A stretch of DNA of 64,000 nucleotides from Rhodocytophaga aerolata (GTDB taxonomy: Bacteria; Bacteroidota; Bacteroidia; Cytophagales; 172606-1): NCBI RefSeq assembly GCF_030503435.1, contig NZ_JAUKPO010000024.1:1-64000 (forward strand). Reading direction: 5' to 3'. A model generated the notes under the pieces. It worked only from the letters and a program-made list of their open reading frames with translations, was not told where the DNA came from and ran no database searches. The position numbers and the translations under genes were made by a program. This document shows, in pieces, positions 1 through 9,870 of the stretch. Position 1 is the stretch's first letter, and the number at the start of each line of letters is the position of its first letter.

Positions 1-613
1 AGAGCGTTTAATGCCGGTGGAGGTACTCTTGGCTCTAGTTCTATTCTTGTAAACACACGCCCAGGGCTAGTGGTAACTTTTCCTAGCAATAACCAAACTG
101 GGTTACCACTTAGTTTTAACGTACTTGTAAATGCTTATGCAGGTGCAAGTTCAGCCTTAGTACAATGGCGGCCTGTAGGCGGTACCTATAATACCACCAA
201 CCAGTCTGTACAAGCAGGCGCAGGTCCCTATACTTTACCTGTCAGTGGATTAACTATTAATACTCAATATGATTTGCGGGTAAGAGCTTTAGATGTTAAT
301 GGTGTGCTGGCTGAAACTACCTTGCGCATTACCACTACTAGATCACCCCAGATTACTTCGCCTGCAAATGGAGCTACAGGCTTACCGTCCTCCTTTAACG
401 TTTCCGTAGCAGCTTATCCTGGTGCGGCTTCTATGTGGCTGGAGTATAGAATAGCTAATTCAGGGAGCGTTTTTACTGTATTGCAGCAATCAGGTAGCGG
501 TCCGTACACATTCACCCTTAGTGGTCTTTTGGGAGGTACCCAATATGAAATACAAGCCAGAGCGTTTAATGCCGGTGGAGGTACTCTTGGCTCTAGTTCT
601 ATTCTTGTAAACA
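1..613 (+). repeat. 55-bp perfect direct repeat, 558 bp apart (1-55 and 559-613)
   Basis: Bases 1-55 and 559-613 are identical, and they encode the same end of a fibronectin-like module (AFNAGGGTLGSSSILVN). The spacing equals two modules, so this is a repeat of a two-module unit inside the coding sequence. The sequences diverge right after base 55/613. Confidence 0.9.
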
Positions 614-1974
614 TTGCTGAAAATCCATTTGTAATAGCAATTAATGGGCAGAGTATAGATGAAAACTCCTTAATATATTTAAATCAATTTCAATATACAT
701 TAACTTCACAAACCATTGGAGGTACAGTCAATTATCGGTGGGAGTTTAGCAAAACCAACACATTTGATTCTTTCGTAACTTTTAATACAGGTAATAATAC
801 CGTGTTAACGTTACATGCCGGGCAGTTAGAGTCAGGTGAAAGATATTATGTAAGAATCGCTTCTGTTAAATCTAATGGAGCAGAGAATGTGATTAAACCA
901 GTAAGAAGTTTTTATAATGCGCTCCATCCTACTGTTATGTATAGACCTGTAGGAGATATAACTACTACTTCCACTGGTCTTGTTTCCTTCCATGCACAGA
1001 ATGCAACTGAGGCAATTTATCAGATAGCAACTGACCCTTCTTTTGATCCGGCTACCATTGTAAATATACCTGGCCCTGCACGTGAATCTGCCTTAGATCC
1101 TGCTAATCCAGTATCTGGACAGGTAGTGTATATTGGCAGACGCTGCCGGGTAGGGATTAATGGAAGATTTGTAGATATCACTGATCCCGATAATTATTTA
1201 TCCTCAGGTCCACAGTGGATATATGATTATATCGCAGGTCTGATACCAGAACAGCAGTATTATATCCGGATGAAACTAGCTAGGCGTGATGCAAATGGGA
1301 ATTATTTGCAAACAGGTTATTGGTATAATGTTCAAACCATTAGGGCAACTGGCATACCTCCACGAAGCAATGTAGTTACTTATATTCAGGGCGGGCCTAC
1401 GAATGTGCCTATAACTAGTCCAGAGATATATGTAAAGGATGATCCAAATTATGTTGAAACGCGTTACCTTTTGCAGATAAGTGAAGATGCAGGATTTTCC
1501 ACATTTGTTTATAACACCTTAGAGCAGACTCCTAAGCCATACTTAGTGAATATATTTAGGGATTTACCAACATTAAAATATAATACAGTTTATTATGTAC
1601 GGTCTGGCGCATACACTATAAACGATCCTGCAGGTCCTAATGAGCCTAGATGGCAAAATACATTCTTTAAGACTGTAGCCGCACCTGCCAGAATTGCATT
1701 TGAAGATGAAGCTCAAGGGGCAGAAACACATAGCCGAATCACTGTCGCACCTAATCCTTTTAGTCAATCTACCAAACTTACTATTGCTCCGAACCACAAT
1801 GAAGTTTTAGTGAGAATAACCGATATGATGGGTAGAACAGTAGAGGAGATCAATTCATCTGGTGGAAAGTCAATTATGCTTGGTAGCCAATGGAAGAGTG
1901 GGTTGTATGTAATTCAGGTTATCGATCCTGCAGGTGAACACGAAACCAAAACAGTTAAAGTGCTCAAACAATAA
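1..1974 (+). CDS. Secreted fibronectin type III-like repeat protein with T9SS sorting tail (5' partial)
   Basis: The reading frame is open from the first base, so the gene begins before the window; the GTG at 70 is only an internal codon. The visible part holds the end of one module and two complete modules of about 93 residues (about 70-345 and 346-625). These share the pattern TGLPxSFNV, a GPYT strand and a xTQYxxxxRA strand, typical of fibronectin type III-like beta sandwiches. A less repetitive region with YYVR motifs follows. The last 80 residues contain VAPNPF, a GRTV-like strand and GLYVIQV, matching the Por secretion-tail domain that directs proteins through the type IX system to the cell surface. 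The role is probably a surface or secreted adhesive protein, but the catalytic or binding N-terminus lies outside the window. Bases 1-55 recur exactly at 559-613. Confidence 0.85.
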   Translation, partial: RAFNAGGGTLGSSSILVNTRPGLVVTFPSNNQTGLPLSFNVLVNAYAGASSALVQWRPVGGTYNTTNQSVQAGAGPYTLPVSGLTINTQYDLRVRALDVNGVLAETTLRITTTRSPQITSPANGATGLPSSFNVSVAAYPGAASMWLEYRIANSGSVFTVLQQSGSGPYTFTLSGLLGGTQYEIQARAFNAGGGTLGSSSILVNIAENPFVIAINGQSIDENSLIYLNQFQYTLTSQTIGGTVNYRWEFSKTNTFDSFVTFNTGNNTVLTLHAGQLESGERYYVRIASVKSNGAENVIKPVRSFYNALHPTVMYRPVGDITTTSTGLVSFHAQNATEAIYQIATDPSFDPATIVNIPGPARESALDPANPVSGQVVYIGRRCRVGINGRFVDITDPDNYLSSGPQWIYDYIAGLIPEQQYYIRMKLARRDANGNYLQTGYWYNVQTIRATGIPPRSNVVTYIQGGPTNVPITSPEIYVKDDPNYVETRYLLQISEDAGFSTFVYNTLEQTPKPYLVNIFRDLPTLKYNTVYYVRSGAYTINDPAGPNEPRWQNTFFKTVAAPARIAFEDEAQGAETHSRITVAPNPFSQSTKLTIAPNHNEVLVRITDMMGRTVEEINSSGGKSIMLGSQWKSGLYVIQVIDPAGEHETKTVKVLKQ

Positions 1975-1995
1975 GGCGCTTTTAGATAAGTATAG

Positions 1996-2029
1996 AAAAG
2001 AGGGTGGAATATATTTCACCCTCTTTTTT
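1996..2029 (+). terminator. Rho-independent terminator after the T9SS repeat protein
   Basis: An AAAAGAGGGTG arm pairs with CACCCTCTTTT across a ten-base loop and runs into a T tract, 22 bases after the stop codon at 1974. Confidence 0.85.
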
Positions 2030-2167
2030 GTTACGTTTTATACTAGAAGTGAAACAAACGGATTATCGAAGTCTTTTGCTATGCATTACTAAACTTGATT
2101 AAAAGTTTGTAATTTTATGGTTTATTGTAGAAATCCGCTCTCCCTATATCACCGCTAACCCCTTTTC

Positions 2168-3553
2168 ATGAAAAATACCATTCCCCTTATTGCCTTTATT
2201 GCTTTCTCTATTGCTGCGGCTCTGACAGTAATCAGCTATTTAGATTTAATCAATGTTGATCCTGCTGTTCTGTTAGTTATCAGGTGGATAGCAGTGGTTA
2301 CGTTACTTATGTTCGCTATTACTAAAAAGTCTCTGACAACATGGATTTTGGTGAGCATGGTAGTGGGAGCTGAAATCGGGAACGACTTTCCAGATATTGC
2401 CATAAACTTACGAGTGCTAAGTCAGATATTTCTCAAGCTGATAAAAACCATTATTGCCCCTTTATTATTTGGCACATTAGTAGTAGGGATTGCCGGCCAC
2501 TCAGATCTTAAACAAGTAGGACGTATGGGCTGGAAATCGTTATTATACTTTGAAGTAGTAACGACTATAGCCCTGTTCGTAGGCTTAGCAGCCATTAACA
2601 TAAGCAAGGCCGGCGTAGGTATTAATATGCCTGTATCAACTACAGAAGAACTACCACAGGTAGCTAAACAAAGCACTACGGACATCATACTGCATATATT
2701 TCCGGAAAATATAGCTAAATCAGTTGCCGATGGGGAAGTCTTACAAATAGTAGTATTTAGTGTGCTGTTTGGTGTAGCATTAGCCATGATCAGTGCAAAA
2801 CACCGGGCGCCTGTTCTGCGTTTTGCTGAGGGCTTATCTGAGGTAATGTTTAAGTTTACTAACATCATTATGTATTTTGCTCCAGTAGGCGTAGGTGCAG
2901 CTATTGCTTATACAGTAGGGCATATGGGTTTAGGCATACTGGTGAATTTGTTTCACTTGCTAGCTACGTTATATGTAGCCTTACTATTCTTTCTTCTATG
3001 TGTGCTCCTGCCAATTGCATTGCTTATCAGGGTCCCTGTTAAACAATTTATCCAAGCTATAGCAGAGCCTGTGTCTATTGCATTTGCAACTACCAGTTCG
3101 GAAGCTGCTTTGCCACGTGCCATGGAAGCTATGGTGAGAATAGGGGTGCCACAGAAAATAGTAGCTTTTGTGATGCCCACCGGATATAGTTTCAATCTAG
3201 ATGGCACAACACTCTATTTATCGTTAGCTTCCGTATTTGTAGCTCAGGCAGCCGGTATAGAATTAAGTTTTGGCCAGCAACTATTGATGGTATTCACATT
3301 AATGCTTACAAGTAAAGGAGTAGCCGGAGTACCACGTGCATCATTAGTAATACTTTTGGGTACCGCAGCTTCATTTGGTTTGCCAGTAGAACCTATCTTT
3401 ATCATCCTTGGCATTGATGAATTGATGGATATGGCACGTACATCTGTGAATGTAATAGGAAACTGTTTAGCAACGGTTGTTGTAGCAAAATGGGAAGGAG
3501 AATTTGCCAAAGAACCTATTGAAAGTGAATCTATCCGGGAAGTAGAAGTATAG
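2168..3553 (+). CDS. Dicarboxylate/amino acid:cation symporter (DAACS family)
   Basis: This 461-residue inner-membrane protein belongs to the GltP/DctA family, which imports C4-dicarboxylates or acidic amino acids with Na+ or H+. The family signatures are clear: a serine-rich re-entrant loop (TTSSEAALP, about residue 304), GYSFNLDGT (about 340), the second re-entrant loop TSKGVAGVPRAS (about 380) and a final helix with DMARTSVNVIGN. About eight hydrophobic segments are present, beginning with two at the N-terminus. The length is slightly above the usual 420-450 because of an extra N-terminal helix. Substrate cannot be read from the sequence. The gene stands alone, with a terminator upstream and a convergent helicase gene downstream. 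Confidence 0.92.
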   Translation: MKNTIPLIAFIAFSIAAALTVISYLDLINVDPAVLLVIRWIAVVTLLMFAITKKSLTTWILVSMVVGAEIGNDFPDIAINLRVLSQIFLKLIKTIIAPLLFGTLVVGIAGHSDLKQVGRMGWKSLLYFEVVTTIALFVGLAAINISKAGVGINMPVSTTEELPQVAKQSTTDIILHIFPENIAKSVADGEVLQIVVFSVLFGVALAMISAKHRAPVLRFAEGLSEVMFKFTNIIMYFAPVGVGAAIAYTVGHMGLGILVNLFHLLATLYVALLFFLLCVLLPIALLIRVPVKQFIQAIAEPVSIAFATTSSEAALPRAMEAMVRIGVPQKIVAFVMPTGYSFNLDGTTLYLSLASVFVAQAAGIELSFGQQLLMVFTLMLTSKGVAGVPRASLVILLGTAASFGLPVEPIFIILGIDELMDMARTSVNVIGNCLATVVVAKWEGEFAKEPIESESIREVEV

Positions 3554-3624
3554 CACGGAATTCCTTCAATTTTAATTGGTAAGCACTTGTAAGTTAAATT
3601 TGACGTGAAAATATCATGGCCTAT

Positions 3625-6573
3625 TTATTCAAGCAATGCCATAATATCATCTTTGGATAAAGCTTTTACAAAGCTTTCTTCCGTAGTAATTAATTCGTCT
3701 GCCAGCCGCTTTTTGTTTTTCTGCAAAGCCAGTATTTTCTCCTCTACCGTATTTTTGGTAATAAATTTATAAGTGAACACCGTTTGTTCCTGTCCAATCC
3801 TATGTGCCCGGTCTACGGCTTGTGCCTCTATGGCTGGGTTCCACCAGGGATCTAATATAAATACATAATCTGCAGCAGTAAGATTTAAACCAAGTCCACC
3901 GGCTTTCAGAGAGATAAGAAAGACCTGAATGTCTTTCGCCTGCTGAAACAGCTCTACCTGCGATTGGCGGTCTTTGGTACTGCCATCTAAATAGGTATAA
4001 CTCAACCCTAGCTTTTGAATCTGTTCCTTCAGAATAGCTAAGTGTTTTACAAACTGACTAAAGACCAGTATTTTATGTTTTTCGCTTACAGCTGTTTCAA
4101 GTCTGTATAACACATCCTCCAATTTGCCGGAACTCCCCTTATAATCAGGTTGCACCATTCTCGGATGATTAGCTATCTGGCGTAGCTTAGTCAAGCCTTG
4201 TAATAAAATGAGTTGTGATTTTTGAATACCTTTATCCTCTATCTGTTCCAGAATCTTGTTCCTGAAATAAGATTTAGTTTCCTCATATAACTCCTCCTGA
4301 CTGGCATGCATGGTGCAGTATTGAATATTTTCGATTTTCTCAGGCAATTCAGTAGCTACTTGCGATTTGTGTCTACGAAGAATAAAGGGCTTAATGATGG
4401 AATACAGGCGCTGCATTTTCTGTTCATCATTCTTTTTCTCAATAGGTAATAGAAATTCATTTCTAAAGAAACGCTCAGTACCCAGCAGTCCAGGATTAAC
4501 AAAAGTCATCTGCGACCATAGATCGAGCGTGGTATTTTCCAGAGGTGTGCCAGTCAGGATAAGCCGGTGCCTGGAGTTTAGCTGATTTACTGCTTTTGCA
4601 ACAATAGAAGAAGGATTTTTTATTGCCTGAGACTCATCAAGGATAATATAATTGAAGTAGTAACTTTTCAATAAGTCGGTATCTATCCGGATAATTCCGT
4701 AAGAGGTTAGTATTAAATCATATCCCTGAAACTGGTCAACATTTTTTTCTCGGTGAGTGCCCGTATAGACGAAAACCCGCAGGCCAGGCGTAAACTTCCG
4801 TGCTTCTACTTCCCAATTGTATACCAAAGATGTAGGCATCACCAGTAACGAGGCCTGGGTGATACCAGCTTCCTTTTGTGCTTGCAGCAAGGCCAGGGTT
4901 TGAACGGTTTTGCCCAAACCCATATCATCGGCTAGGCAACCACCAAACTTATATTTATTGAGGAAATTCATCCAGTTATAACCAGCCTTCTGGTATGGCC
5001 TGAGTTGTCCGGAGAAGCCATCTGGAATAGGGAAATCCTCTATTTTATCAAATTCTTTTAGTTTTTCCAGCTTGTTATGTATAGTAACCTGAGCCAGATT
5101 TCCTGTCTGCAGTTCTTGCACTAAGGAAATATGATATTTTTTTAAGGTTAATGTACTTTCCCCATCCGATGTATCTGCAAATGCAAATAATTCTGAGTAT
5201 TGCCTGCGCCAAACCTCCGGTATAAATGCTATTTCTCCATTAGGCAATGTAAACTCATATTTATTGTGTAAAATCAGATTCCGAAGTTTAAGAAATGGTA
5301 TTTCATACTCACCAAATTTAATTTTAGCAAAAATATCAAACCAGTCCCGGTTTTCGGTAATCACAACGGAAATGGATGATTCACCTAAAAAGTATTTTTT
5401 TTGATCTGACGAATTTTGTTTAAGTAAAAAACCCTCCTGCTTTAAGTAATCGCTGTGTTGATGCATCCATGAAAACGCTGCCTGCCTGTCCATGCTGATT
5501 CTGCCATTCTTAATATCTAAATCAACTTTTTGCAAGGCTTGGATTTTCCGCTTTTCCTGTTCCAGCATCCGCCGTATCTTATAGAATATATATGAATCAT
5601 CGGTCTTCTCTACGCTAACGCTGGAAGAGGAGGCATACTCTGGCCGGAAAGAATATTTTCCATACTGAAAAGTAAGATCAAACATAATTTTGCCGTCTGG
5701 CTTTTCTTCATCAACGAGCACGCTAGTAGCAGAGGAGCCCACAGCAAATAAACTAAGAGAGGCTTGTGCAGGCTGTACGTCTGAAAATGTAAGAATAGGC
5801 TGTGGCTGATACGATTCTGAACGTATTTCAAAACCTTTGGCATACACATCAAAGGAAGCAACCAGCGGAGCTACAAACTTTTTGTAATAGGTATCTTCTA
5901 TACTTCGGGGAACAACAATGAATTTTTTATTAAGAAATGGCTTTAATTTATTGCCATCTACATTTTTTTCGAAATTATACAACTTATTGTTTACTATCAT
6001 CCAGGCCGGATCATTGCAGATAATAATAGCCCCTTTATTTTGAAACTCTAGTTTTTCGTGTCCACATTTAATGGTTGGAAAATAATGTGTGTTGTCTTCG
6101 TTACGGCGGAAATGGAATAATACATTGGCTTTCTCAGCAACCTTATATATTCTTTGCCATGCCGGATTGCCATCTGTACCCATAATAAAAACCATCTTAT
6201 TGCCCAGGTTATTCAATATTTTGGCTTTTAAAGATTCAATATAGGTTTGAATGGTTTGTTGCAATAATTCATCGCCTTTTTTGGGATCGTATACTTTCAG
6301 AAAAAACTCTGCAATGCTTACTTTTTTATTATAAAATTTCTTTATTACTACCTCCTGTTGCATAGCATCTATCCATTTTACCAGGGCAAAATCGGTTTCA
6401 TCCAGGCCGGAAGAAAATTCCTTGGCATTTTTGGAAGAGATATTCTGATGTTTAAGCGTAAGTTGTCCTTTGTAATCTAATTCGACTACAAAAGTTTCAA
6501 AGAGAAATCCCAGATATTCATGCTCAAAGAGAGAATAAATAATTTGAAAGGGTTCTGATGGGGATACGTTCAT
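3625..6573 (-). CDS. SNF2-family DEAD/DEAH-box helicase
   Basis: This 982-residue protein is a Swi2/Snf2-type ATP-dependent DNA translocase. The ATP-binding half starts near residue 530 with LRPYQKAGYNWM and carries Walker A in DDMGLGKTVQT (about 550). Its Walker B is DESQ (about 647) instead of the common DEAH, and motif III is LTGTPLEN. The C-terminal RecA-like half contains VFSQF, SLKAGGLGLNLT and the arginine-finger motif AVDRAHRIGQ. The 500-residue N-terminal region has no obvious zinc-binding SWIM motif. Bacterial members of this group are thought to remodel protein-DNA complexes or RNA polymerase, but the exact role is not known. It is divergent from the LD-carboxypeptidase gene. Confidence 0.92.
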   Translation of the reverse strand: MNVSPSEPFQIIYSLFEHEYLGFLFETFVVELDYKGQLTLKHQNISSKNAKEFSSGLDETDFALVKWIDAMQQEVVIKKFYNKKVSIAEFFLKVYDPKKGDELLQQTIQTYIESLKAKILNNLGNKMVFIMGTDGNPAWQRIYKVAEKANVLFHFRRNEDNTHYFPTIKCGHEKLEFQNKGAIIICNDPAWMIVNNKLYNFEKNVDGNKLKPFLNKKFIVVPRSIEDTYYKKFVAPLVASFDVYAKGFEIRSESYQPQPILTFSDVQPAQASLSLFAVGSSATSVLVDEEKPDGKIMFDLTFQYGKYSFRPEYASSSSVSVEKTDDSYIFYKIRRMLEQEKRKIQALQKVDLDIKNGRISMDRQAAFSWMHQHSDYLKQEGFLLKQNSSDQKKYFLGESSISVVITENRDWFDIFAKIKFGEYEIPFLKLRNLILHNKYEFTLPNGEIAFIPEVWRRQYSELFAFADTSDGESTLTLKKYHISLVQELQTGNLAQVTIHNKLEKLKEFDKIEDFPIPDGFSGQLRPYQKAGYNWMNFLNKYKFGGCLADDMGLGKTVQTLALLQAQKEAGITQASLLVMPTSLVYNWEVEARKFTPGLRVFVYTGTHREKNVDQFQGYDLILTSYGIIRIDTDLLKSYYFNYIILDESQAIKNPSSIVAKAVNQLNSRHRLILTGTPLENTTLDLWSQMTFVNPGLLGTERFFRNEFLLPIEKKNDEQKMQRLYSIIKPFILRRHKSQVATELPEKIENIQYCTMHASQEELYEETKSYFRNKILEQIEDKGIQKSQLILLQGLTKLRQIANHPRMVQPDYKGSSGKLEDVLYRLETAVSEKHKILVFSQFVKHLAILKEQIQKLGLSYTYLDGSTKDRQSQVELFQQAKDIQVFLISLKAGGLGLNLTAADYVFILDPWWNPAIEAQAVDRAHRIGQEQTVFTYKFITKNTVEEKILALQKNKKRLADELITTEESFVKALSKDDIMALLE

Positions 6574-6680
6574 TTTTAGAAAAGGCCAATTACAAATAAA
6601 GTAATTTCCTTAAATTTTTGCTGCATCTTTGTTTTAAAAATTATCATTCAGTATTAATAAATTGTTTCTTTTTAGAGAAA

Positions 6681-7604
6681 ATGTATAAAAGTCCTGTTTT
6701 TCTACAAAAGGGCCAGACGGTAGGTCTGATAGCTCCGGCAGGTAAAGTGCCCGTAAATGATATAGAGAAAGCGATTGCTGTTATAGAGTCGTGGGAAGTA
6801 AAAGTTAAAAAAGGTAAATATCTGTATGAGCAGAATTTTCAATTTGCAGGCACTGATGAGCAGCGGCTGGCAGACTTCCAGCAAATGTTGGATGATCCAG
6901 GGATTGCTGCTATTTTGTGTGCCCGTGGGGGATATGGGACTACGCGGATCATTGATAGAATAGATTTAACAAAGTATTTGCATGCGCCCAAATGGATAGC
7001 TGGCTACAGTGATATTACGGCTTTGCATTGTCATTTACATGCCAGAAACATACAAAGTATTCATGCAATTATGCCCTTAACTTTTGCCAAAGACGATACC
7101 GCTGAGTCGGTAGAAAGCTTGCGGAAGGTATTGTTTGGAGAATCAATTGTGTATGAGTCCGCTTCTCATGAGTTTAACAGACCTGGAAAAGCCACAGGTC
7201 CTATTGTTGGAGGTAATTTGGCCCTGCTGGCTTCTATTTGCGGTACAGCCTCCGATATAGATACAGCTGGTAAGATCTTATTTATTGAAGATATCAGTGA
7301 GTACTTTTATAATATAGACCGGATGATGATTCAACTGAAGCGAACAGGTAAATTAGATAAGCTTTCCGGACTTATTATTGGTCATTTTACTGATAGTAAA
7401 GACAACGAAACTCCCTTTGGCAAAAATGCTTATGAGATTGTGCTTGATGCTGTGAAAGAGTATTCTTATCCGCTTTGCTTTGGATTTCCCATAGGACACG
7501 AACCCAGAAATTTTGCAATTCCTTGTGGCCGGGTTGCCGTTCTTGAGGTTAATCAAAATAGGCCTTCCATGCTTTGTTTCGATGAAGGAGCAAAGCGGAT
7601 TTAA
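6681..7604 (+). CDS. Muramoyltetrapeptide (LD-) carboxypeptidase, peptidase family S66
   Basis: This 307-residue enzyme removes the terminal D-alanine from murein tetrapeptides during peptidoglycan recycling. The S66 triad is visible: Ser110 in GYSDIT, Glu203 in FIEDISE and His273 in GFPIGHEPRN. The conserved ARGGYG loop lies at about residue 81. I start at the ATG at 6681 because the protein then begins directly with the family N-terminus (GQTVGLIAPAGKV). An in-frame TTG at 6618 would add a hydrophobic, non-conserved stretch. It is transcribed divergently from the SNF2 helicase and followed by a hairpin. Confidence 0.9.
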   Translation: MYKSPVFLQKGQTVGLIAPAGKVPVNDIEKAIAVIESWEVKVKKGKYLYEQNFQFAGTDEQRLADFQQMLDDPGIAAILCARGGYGTTRIIDRIDLTKYLHAPKWIAGYSDITALHCHLHARNIQSIHAIMPLTFAKDDTAESVESLRKVLFGESIVYESASHEFNRPGKATGPIVGGNLALLASICGTASDIDTAGKILFIEDISEYFYNIDRMMIQLKRTGKLDKLSGLIIGHFTDSKDNETPFGKNAYEIVLDAVKEYSYPLCFGFPIGHEPRNFAIPCGRVAVLEVNQNRPSMLCFDEGAKRI

Positions 7605-7618
7605 AACGTTTAACTATA

Positions 7619-7657
7619 AAAAATAAAAGCCTTCGCTACGAGCGGAGGCCTTTATAA
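7619..7657 (+). terminator. Terminator hairpin after the LD-carboxypeptidase gene
   Basis: The arms AAAGCCTTCGCT and AGCGGAGGCCTTT pair with one G-U and one mismatch around an ACG loop, about 15 bases after the stop codon. A-rich and T-rich flanks would let it work in both directions. Confidence 0.65.
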
Positions 7658-8553
7658 ATATACACTTTTTGCATTATGTATCGCCTACATAATACTTAAC
7701 TAATATACGATAATTTTGAGAAAAAGTTAAATTTTTCTGACATTTTTTTCAACAATAAAATTGTAAACAATAACAAGGTTAATTTTATAGTTGAAGCATT
7801 AATCGTATATGAGTAGCTGTATATTTATATATAATAGAGGTTTCTTGTATTTTATTTCGCAAAATGGTTTCAATATAAGTGAAACGTCCTGCTTTACTAA
7901 TTTAGTATACCCTATATTAAAAAGTTATAAATACAGGTATTGATAATAGTGATAAAGCTAATATAAGAATACCATAAAATATGACAATAGCTCTGCGGCT
8001 ATGATTTTCTTTCTTGCCAAAAACGGCGCACATAAAATTATTTAACATGTATGACATAACATTGGTTGTTTTGAAGTTGCAGACTCTAATTTCTGAAACT
8101 TGGTATTGCTGTACATTGTAATTCGGTTAAACATCTTACCTACAACATATTTATCCTGACTATTACTATCAATTGCAATATTCTGATAAATTAACCCCTA
8201 AATTTTCATGAATAAGAGTACAAATACTATTAAACTGAGATTTACAAGTTAATTTACGGGAGTTGTTTAAATTTTGTTTACAAAATATTTATTTAAAAGT
8301 CAAGTGTTTTTATCTAAAATGAGTAAATTATTGCATACAGCGCGTAAATATACCTTTTTACTTTAATTTCCCCAGGCTTTCAACTACTTGCCTAAAACAA
8401 TCTGGATAAATAGCTTATCTATTCAGTAAGTAAAGATAGTTTACTAGATACAAGCTGTTTAAGGCAACTCCTGCACTTTATACGAGTTATAGTACATAAG
8501 TAAAACTATTTTACCATTCACCTATACAGGCTCTTTTCCAAACCGCTAATTCT
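7658..8553. other. Long AT-rich gap, possible decayed gene on the minus strand
   Basis: No intact gene of normal size is present in this stretch. On the minus strand three successive open stretches in different frames look protein-like, ending in a short membrane ORF (see 7917-8033). The other part, 8300-8553, is probably the upstream region of the sugar dehydrogenase gene, and I see no clear promoter box there. Confidence 0.4.
7917..8033 (-). CDS. Possible small membrane protein, or the tail of a decayed gene
   Basis: A minus-strand frame of 38 codons starts MCAVFGKKENHSRR and then has one hydrophobic helix of about 20 residues (IVIFYGILILALSLLSIPVF) before the stop. The positively charged residues just before the helix fit a single-pass membrane protein with the N-terminus inside. 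The same frame stays open upstream to about 8130, with in-frame ATGs at 8051 and 8060, so the start is uncertain. Two other frames farther upstream also look coding, which would fit a frameshifted pseudogene. I do not recognise the family. Confidence 0.3.
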   Translation of the reverse strand: MCAVFGKKENHSRRAIVIFYGILILALSLLSIPVFITF

Positions 8554-9723
8554 ATGAAATTTTTTGTGTATCTATCCCTCTTAGTATTTCTCCTTTGCTC
8601 TGGAAGTAATACAAAATCACCAAAAGTTACCTTGCAGGAAGCATTTCCAAAGCTAACCATTGAAATGCCGGTAGAATTTGTTAGTCCTAAAGATGGTACT
8701 AATCGTAATTTTGTGGTAGCACAGAAGGGAATAATTCATGTATTTCCTAATACAGCCGAAGTATCGCAAACAGAAGAATTTTTAAATATTACAGAAAAAG
8801 TTGTAAGTGGTGGCGAGCGTGGATTGCTTGGATTAGCTTTTCACCCGGATTTTAAGAATAATGGCTATTTTTATATTAATTATACCAGAGGCAACCCGCT
8901 TGAAACAGTTATTTCACGCTTTCAGGTAAGTAAAGCTAATCCAACTAAAGCAGATCCTTCTACAGAGTTAGTGCTTCTTACCTATCAGCAACCTTATAGC
9001 AATCATAATGGCGGCAAAATAGCTTTTGGTAAAGATGGCTACTTATATATATCTGCAGGAGATGGCGGAAGTGGCGGCGACCCTGAAAACCGGTCACAGA
9101 ATCTGAAAGAGTTACTTGGTAAAATTATGCGGATTGATGTGAACCGGAAAACTGGCAATCGTAATTATGGTATTCCTGCAGATAATCCCTTTGCCGGTAA
9201 TAAAGATGGATACCGCGAAGAAATATACGCGTATGGGTTGAGAAATGTATGGCGATTTAGTTTCGATGAACAAACAGGAAAATTATGGGCAGGCGATGTT
9301 GGACAGAATGCCCGGGAAGAGATCAATATTATTGAAAAAGGAGGAAACTATGGTTGGAAAGTAATGGAGGGCTCTGTGTGTTATAACGGCCGCAATAGCG
9401 GAAAAAACGATGATTGTGGCAAAAAGGGATTAATAGAACCTATCTATGAATATTTGCATTCGGCAGGTCTGGGGCAGTCTGTTACTGGCGGCTTTGTATA
9501 CCGGGGTAAGCAAATGCCTCAGCTGGTTGGAAAGTATATCTATGGCGACTACCAAAGTGGCAAAATATGGGCAATTACACTGAGTGCTAATGGGAAAGCG
9601 GAGAATGAATTAATTGCTGATCTGGAGGGGTTGGTATCGGCTTTTGGTGAAGATAAAGACGGAGAAATATATGTTTGTTCGTATGGAGAAGGCAAAATCT
9701 TAAAGATGCAGGCAGGTATCTAA
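8554..9723 (+). CDS. PQQ-dependent sugar (glucose/sorbosone-type) dehydrogenase, exported
   Basis: This 389-residue protein belongs to the soluble glucose dehydrogenase/YliI-type six-bladed beta-propeller family, which oxidises aldose sugars using pyrroloquinoline quinone. Family motifs are GERGLLGLAFHPDF (about residue 88), NHNGGKIAFGKDGYLY (about 150), GDGGSGGDP, AYGLRNVWRFSFD (about 228) and GDVGQNAREE. The N-terminus is a signal peptide ending near Cys16; the lipobox (LFLLC) is poor, so it may be a lipoprotein or simply secreted. PQQ must come from elsewhere, since no pqq genes are here. The gene is monocistronic. The substrate is not evident from the sequence. Confidence 0.88.
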   Translation: MKFFVYLSLLVFLLCSGSNTKSPKVTLQEAFPKLTIEMPVEFVSPKDGTNRNFVVAQKGIIHVFPNTAEVSQTEEFLNITEKVVSGGERGLLGLAFHPDFKNNGYFYINYTRGNPLETVISRFQVSKANPTKADPSTELVLLTYQQPYSNHNGGKIAFGKDGYLYISAGDGGSGGDPENRSQNLKELLGKIMRIDVNRKTGNRNYGIPADNPFAGNKDGYREEIYAYGLRNVWRFSFDEQTGKLWAGDVGQNAREEINIIEKGGNYGWKVMEGSVCYNGRNSGKNDDCGKKGLIEPIYEYLHSAGLGQSVTGGFVYRGKQMPQLVGKYIYGDYQSGKIWAITLSANGKAENELIADLEGLVSAFGEDKDGEIYVCSYGEGKILKMQAGI

Positions 9724-9870
9724 AAATGGCGAATACTCGCTAAACCAGTAACCTAGATTAGCAACTTATTATTTCCTACATACTTATGTTCTGACTAATT
9801 TAACAAGTCAGTTTGCCTGATTTCTATGGAGAAGGGGGAGGAGTATGCAAGTTCCTTAGGGAGAGGCCAG

